From contig OY755240.1 of NCBI GenBank assembly GCA_963576725.1, forward strand, positions 64,444,412-64,508,411: a DNA stretch of 64,000 nucleotides. Reading direction: 5' to 3'. The first letter of the stretch is position 1; the number at the start of each line of letters is the position of its first letter. The stretch is from Azorinus chamasolen. Its lineage: Eukaryota; Mollusca; Bivalvia; Cardiida; Solecurtidae. Shown piece by piece: positions 60,504 through 64,000 of this stretch. Below the pieces are notes generated by a model. That model saw only the letters and a list, made by a program, of their open reading frames with translations. It was not told the DNA's origin and did not search any database. The translations under genes and the position numbers were made by a program.

Positions 60504-60642
60504 TCCTTTGTTCCATAAATATGTCTTTGACGCCTTTGCAAACAGTTCAGACCCAGATCAGACGGCTCCTATAGGAGCCGTCTGAACAGGTAGGTATATT
60601 GACAGGTAGGTATATTGACGTGAATAGCAAGCGAAGGGTTAA
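60500..60642. mobile_element. Chimeric MITE: TTAA-2 left half with TTAA-3 right end
   Basis: TTAATCCTTTGTTCCATAAA and hairpin tip GGCTCCTATAGGAGCC are TTAA-2; within the right arm (CGTCTGA) it switches to ACAGGTAGGTATATTGAC, duplicated, and the TTAA-3 end GCAAGCGAAGGGTTAA. TTAA is at both ends; 143 bp. Confidence 0.85.
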
Positions 60643-60673
60643 ATTTTTATCTGAATCAAACTGATTGAACGTG

Positions 60674-60904
60674 TTAATGCTTCGCTTGCAGTTCACGACA
60701 ATATACATGTACCTACCTGTAAATAGTGAAGACCCAGATGAGACAGCTCCTGCACTATTTAAAGTTGATTGTGTAACCAGTGCACTCCACAGCAGTGATT
60801 GCATAGCGAAATACTTGTACACAGTGAAGATATATGTAATTATACAACAGGGAATGGGTAAAGAAGGAGAAATGTATTTTAAAATTCAGCAAGAGAAGGG
60901 TTAA
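60674..60904 (+). mobile_element. TTAA-3 MITE with one hairpin arm deleted
   Basis: TTAATGCTTCGCTTGC to GAGAAGGGTTAA. After GACAGCTCCTG it jumps to CACTATTTAAAG, removing the right stem exactly from the tip to near the base. Confidence 0.88.
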
Positions 60905-61469
60905 TAAGTTTTATGACTGGTTAGAATTCACACTGTATGGCAATACACTGCTTCTGCTAAGTTCAGAATATATTTCTAATTTATATTGGAAATTACATCA
61001 TATATCAAAACAAATTAAAATATTTAACCCTTACAAAATGTAGAAAACCAGTCTATAGGACATCTGCTAATTGTGTTGACCCTGGTGTGTTGTTTCCCAG
61101 AGGTTCTCTCATCGGCGTTTGCATTGTTGGTTTTGCAAATACGATTTTGTTGCATTCCTCTCGATTAAAATCAAACTCCTTCAGTCAGAAAGTAGATGGA
61201 GTTATGTCAAAATTGAGCCTTCAAGGCATTGAACTTCTCTTTCAAATTTTATTGATGGAATAAAAAGGTATGGACCAAGAAAAAACGATTATTTTATTTA
61301 AAAACAGAACAGACGATTAACATTATTGCTCGTTATGCTATTTATTAACAGCTTCTGTGTCCAAGCTGTATTATGTTGTTGTTTTTTATGTTGGTGTTTT
61401 GGAACTACATATGGAACGCTGGTATTTTGGATTTCGCTGGGCTGATTTATCAAGAATTGCGAGTGAATT
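60905..61469. other. No recognised feature
   Basis: AT-rich DNA without repeats seen elsewhere in the window. Confidence 0.5.
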
Positions 61470-61684
61470 TTAACCCTTTCGCTGCCAAACTCTGTCGTCT
61501 GCTAACTTTGTCGTCTGCTACAAATTTTCATTCGTTTGATTTTCTTCATTTTTGTGTAAAGAACATAGTAACAGTAACAAACAGTTTGGATCCTGATGAG
61601 ACGCCGAGTTACTCGGCGTCTCATCTGGATCCAAACTGTTTGCATAGGTAATCACAGGTCCGGCATTGGCAGCGAAAGGGTTAA
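61470..61684 (-). mobile_element. TTAA-4 MITE
   Basis: TTAACCCTTTCGCTGCCAA to TTGGCAGCGAAAGGGTTAA, ends perfect; hairpin tip GACGCCGAGTTACTCGGCGTC. The cleanest TTAA-4 copy. Confidence 0.93.
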
Positions 61685-63030
61685 TTCGTCTTTATGATTA
61701 TAAAAAAATCATGTAAGGAAAAATATTTTATATACTTGAAATCAGGTCGACATACTTTTTTACATTGTAGAATTGTTTATATTTTGGAAATGAAAATATT
61801 AGAAAGTCATTTCTCCTAGATCAGAGCTAATAAAACATTTAATACCGCTATGGAAATATCATCAACGATAACAGCCGAAAAATGACTAAGATGTTGCGGA
61901 ACCGACAAATTTCGCATTCGGAGAGTACGCTGATGACAACTGTTTAAATCAGGGGCGGGGCTTAATTAGTAATGATATTTCGATGAAATATCATCTAAGA
62001 TGGCAGTTTCTAAAGGACCAGGGGCACGGAACTGAAGAGCGTTTGTTGATTACTATGACAATCCTACTGCAAATGCTGCTTTTAAATGAGATCCAGGGGT
62101 AAGATCGTGACGACTGATTCTATAAACGAGAAAACGAGAAAAAACACATTCTTTTACGGAAGTGAAAGTGCCCAAACTTTAGACCTGCAATAAGCTGCGA
62201 ACTTGAGAAAATGTTCAGATTATAACTCGGATATCTGTGTGCATATGCGATTATAAAATATCAGCTTAAAAATATCCATGATATTTTTATTTGTTACATG
62301 AATATTTAACAAGATGGGGGATAATGTGTCCAGCGTGAGACTGGAAGGGTTATTGTATATCTATGACCATCTGACTGAACATGGCTGTTGTTTTAAGGAT
62401 CCTGTGTGGTGAAACGGAAGAATTTTGTTGTATTACTAAGGCCATATGAGTAATACAGACATTTTGCTGACAATATATTATATAAGACACAATTGAATTT
62501 ATATTCACTATTCATTAATCCGCGCCTTTGATGATTTGCATCAATGGTTTTCTTAAATGATTTACATATGCACTCAGCGAGAATATACATCACTACATGT
62601 ATTTACCGGCGGAGTTTTATCTATATAGCGTCATCTGTCTCATTATGCAGTCTACATACTTATGGGCCAAGGTTCGGGTCAAAGTTTCCGAGCTATACTG
62701 CACTATGCAATGCGTATAGTCTGCAGGTGTGCTGTATATGGTATATTTACAGTGATGCGGAGAGCGGTAGCAAAGGGATTATCGATGTTCTAGTATGCGT
62801 GGTGTTTTGCATAGGATAGAGCCCATTAATGGGTTAGATCTACATGTACCTCCAATTCAAAAAGAATGTCGTATTATATGTACCAAAACAAGAAGCACCG
62901 TACAAGTAGTGTGACTCCTCAAAAAACACGACCTATGCTAAAATAAAATCACTAAATCGTGCCTTTCATTCTCATTTTCGGATTAATGCATATTTTGTTT
63001 TGCCCTTTATCCTACTATGACCGACCTGAT
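61685..63030. other. No recognised gene; minor TA-6 and TTAA-2 remnants
   Basis: Mostly unique-looking sequence. 62175-62230 (AGACCTGCAATAAGCTG, AACTCGGATATC) is a TA-6 fragment and 62240-62310 a TTAA-2 body fragment. Frames at 62544 (+) and 62593 (-) show no known motif. Confidence 0.45.
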
Positions 63031-63115
63031 TCGCATTTGCAAACAGCTTGGATCCAGATGAGACGCCGACTGACTCGACGTCTCATGGGGATCTAAGCTA
63101 TTTGTTACTTTGTCG
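63031..63115. repeat. TTAA-4-type hairpin
   Basis: GCAAACAGCTTGGATCCAG, worn tip GACGCCGACTGACTCGACGTC, right arm GATCTAAGCTATTTG. Confidence 0.72.
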
Positions 63116-63169
63116 ATGGTTTCTCTAAAGTTTTGTCGAAAATTAAGTAATCAAGAATTACACCAGGGT

Positions 63170-63303
63170 CCAATGTTATAAAACTTCTGAGTCTGAGTCT
63201 GAGATAATTCTCAAGTACATTTGTTTGTATCTGATTAATCAGATTCTGAGCTGTCTCAGAATCTGACCAATCAGATGCTTGAGAATGATCTCAGATTCAA
63301 GCC
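63170..63303. repeat. FB-1-type foldback
   Basis: GTTATAAAACTTCTGAGTC, arm GAGATAATTCTCAAG / CTTGAGAATGATCTCAG; centre AATCAGATTCTGAGC, with duplicated arm segments. Confidence 0.72.
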
Positions 63304-63439
63304 AGATCCAAATTTGAAAGGACGTTATTTGTTTCACAACTGAATAAGGGTGAACAGTATTAACGCCATATGCAAATCCTCTGTATGGTTTATTTCATAA
63401 AACTAAGGCACCTACCAACAGAGGTCCCAAAACGTTTTC

Positions 63440-63570
63440 AACAATACTTCCTTTATTTCTCCACCAAACCCTATACTGTGACCACTCTTTAGAATCTCCT
63501 CGAAGAGACGATTCTAAAGAGCGGCCACAATTAATGGTTTAGTGGAGAAATGACGATTTTAGTATTTGGG
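63440..63570. repeat. FB-2 foldback element
   Basis: TTTCTCCACCAAACCCTATAC, stem GACCACTCTTTAGAATC, loop TCCTCGAAGAGA, to GGTTTAGTGGAGAAATGACG. Confidence 0.82.
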
Positions 63571-64000
63571 CACGCACCGTTATTTGTAGCTCTGTAACTA
63601 ATATAACCAAATAATATATACGTCCAAGCTGAATTTAAGTACCATTAATTATACTTTAGCATCACTTGTCCTTGTGAACGATTGAAAAAACAAATAGATG
63701 TTTTGGTCAAAAGATGTTTTGAAAACATTGAACGGGATTTACCAGATCGTCCAATAAATGCAAATAAGCTACCGTGACGTGATCGTCACGTAACGTCTTC
63801 TCTCTTAGAATGTAAAAACAATTGTGAAAGAACGGCGTGTCATTTCTAAAGCTGTAATCAGAGCTGAATAGAAAATGACCGAAGAGGTAGTGGTTCAGGT
63901 TTAGACACATCGTCCGATCAAACCAAGAAAGATGGTGAATATTGAATCAGTTGCTTGTATTTTGTCAGTTCTAGTTTCTCCAGATTTCTATATGAATTAC
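63571..64000. other. No recognised feature
   Basis: Only a small palindrome (CGTGACGTGATCGTCACG, 63773-63790) stands out; it could be a CRE-like or chance site. Confidence 0.45.

Overview
The window looks like nuclear DNA from a bivalve mollusc; the species is not identifiable by eye. The evidence is a spliced invertebrate gene, fragments of a tRNA-Ser-headed SINE of the kind common in molluscs, a bivalve 'pearl'-like element, a CR1/L2-type LINE 3' end, and a very high density of small palindromic transposons. No operons, bacterial-type genes, rRNA, intact tRNA or CRISPR arrays were seen.

5.3-21.5 kb, minus strand: one multi-exon gene can be reconstructed. Exon 1 (21435-21510) encodes a signal peptide. 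Six exons then each encode one antistasin-like domain. Exon 8 encodes a WAP-like module and exon 9 a full WAP (four-disulfide core) domain with the stop codon at 5296. All introns are phase 1, and the nine exons join into 1038 nt (345 aa). It is read as a secreted multi-headed protease inhibitor. Its introns are packed with MITEs, some within about 10-30 bp of splice sites.

21.6-64 kb: I found no second convincing host gene. The DNA is mostly nested mobile elements. (a) Six MITE families end in CCCTT-type repeats with TTAA target duplications (piggyBac- or Kolobok-like). They are called here TTAA-1 (ends CCCTTTCCCTGTTC / TATGAGGGAAAGGG), TTAA-2 (CCCTTTACTCCATAAA / TCATGTAAGAAATAATGAC side), TTAA-3 (CCCTTCGCTTGC), TTAA-4 (CCCTTTCGCTGCCAA and variants), TTAA-5 (CCCATTCCCTCATA / GAGGTAATGGG) and TTAA-6 (CCCTTTCACCGCCG / TTGGCGCC). 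(b) Seven families end in CAGTAAAACC or CAGTTGAAC types with TA duplications (Tc1/mariner-pogo-like): TA-1 (CTCTCTATAACGGCC), TA-2 (CCCTCTAATGCGACCACC), TA-3 (CTGTCCTAAGCGGCC), TA-4 (CTCTAAACCGGACG), TA-5 (TCGATTATTCGAA), TA-6 (TTCGATATCTCGAAC) and TA-7 (CCCTCTCTACAACGAC). (c) Foldback elements FB-1, FB-2 and FB-3. (d) Larger elements: a dead Tc1-like transposon (44.0-45.6 kb), a broken ZMYM1-type hAT (49.9-51.4 kb), a 4-kb element carrying AGCACATTTGTCTC repeats (38.1-42.1 kb, with a LINE inside, plus a diverged inverted copy at 51.6-52.7 kb), and a 711-bp element with 8-bp target duplications and unknown cargo (33.1-33.8 kb).

The most unusual signal is that MITE families with unrelated ends and two target-site types carry the same kind of long central hairpin. 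Many share the tip GCTCCTATAGGAGC, and several TTAA families share a stem core CC(A/T)GAT(C/G)AGAC that is often mismatched at the same base. Two MITEs are chimeras joined at or in the hairpin, and several copies have lost the hairpin or one arm. This looks like a mobile or recombination-prone hairpin module exchanged between MITE families.
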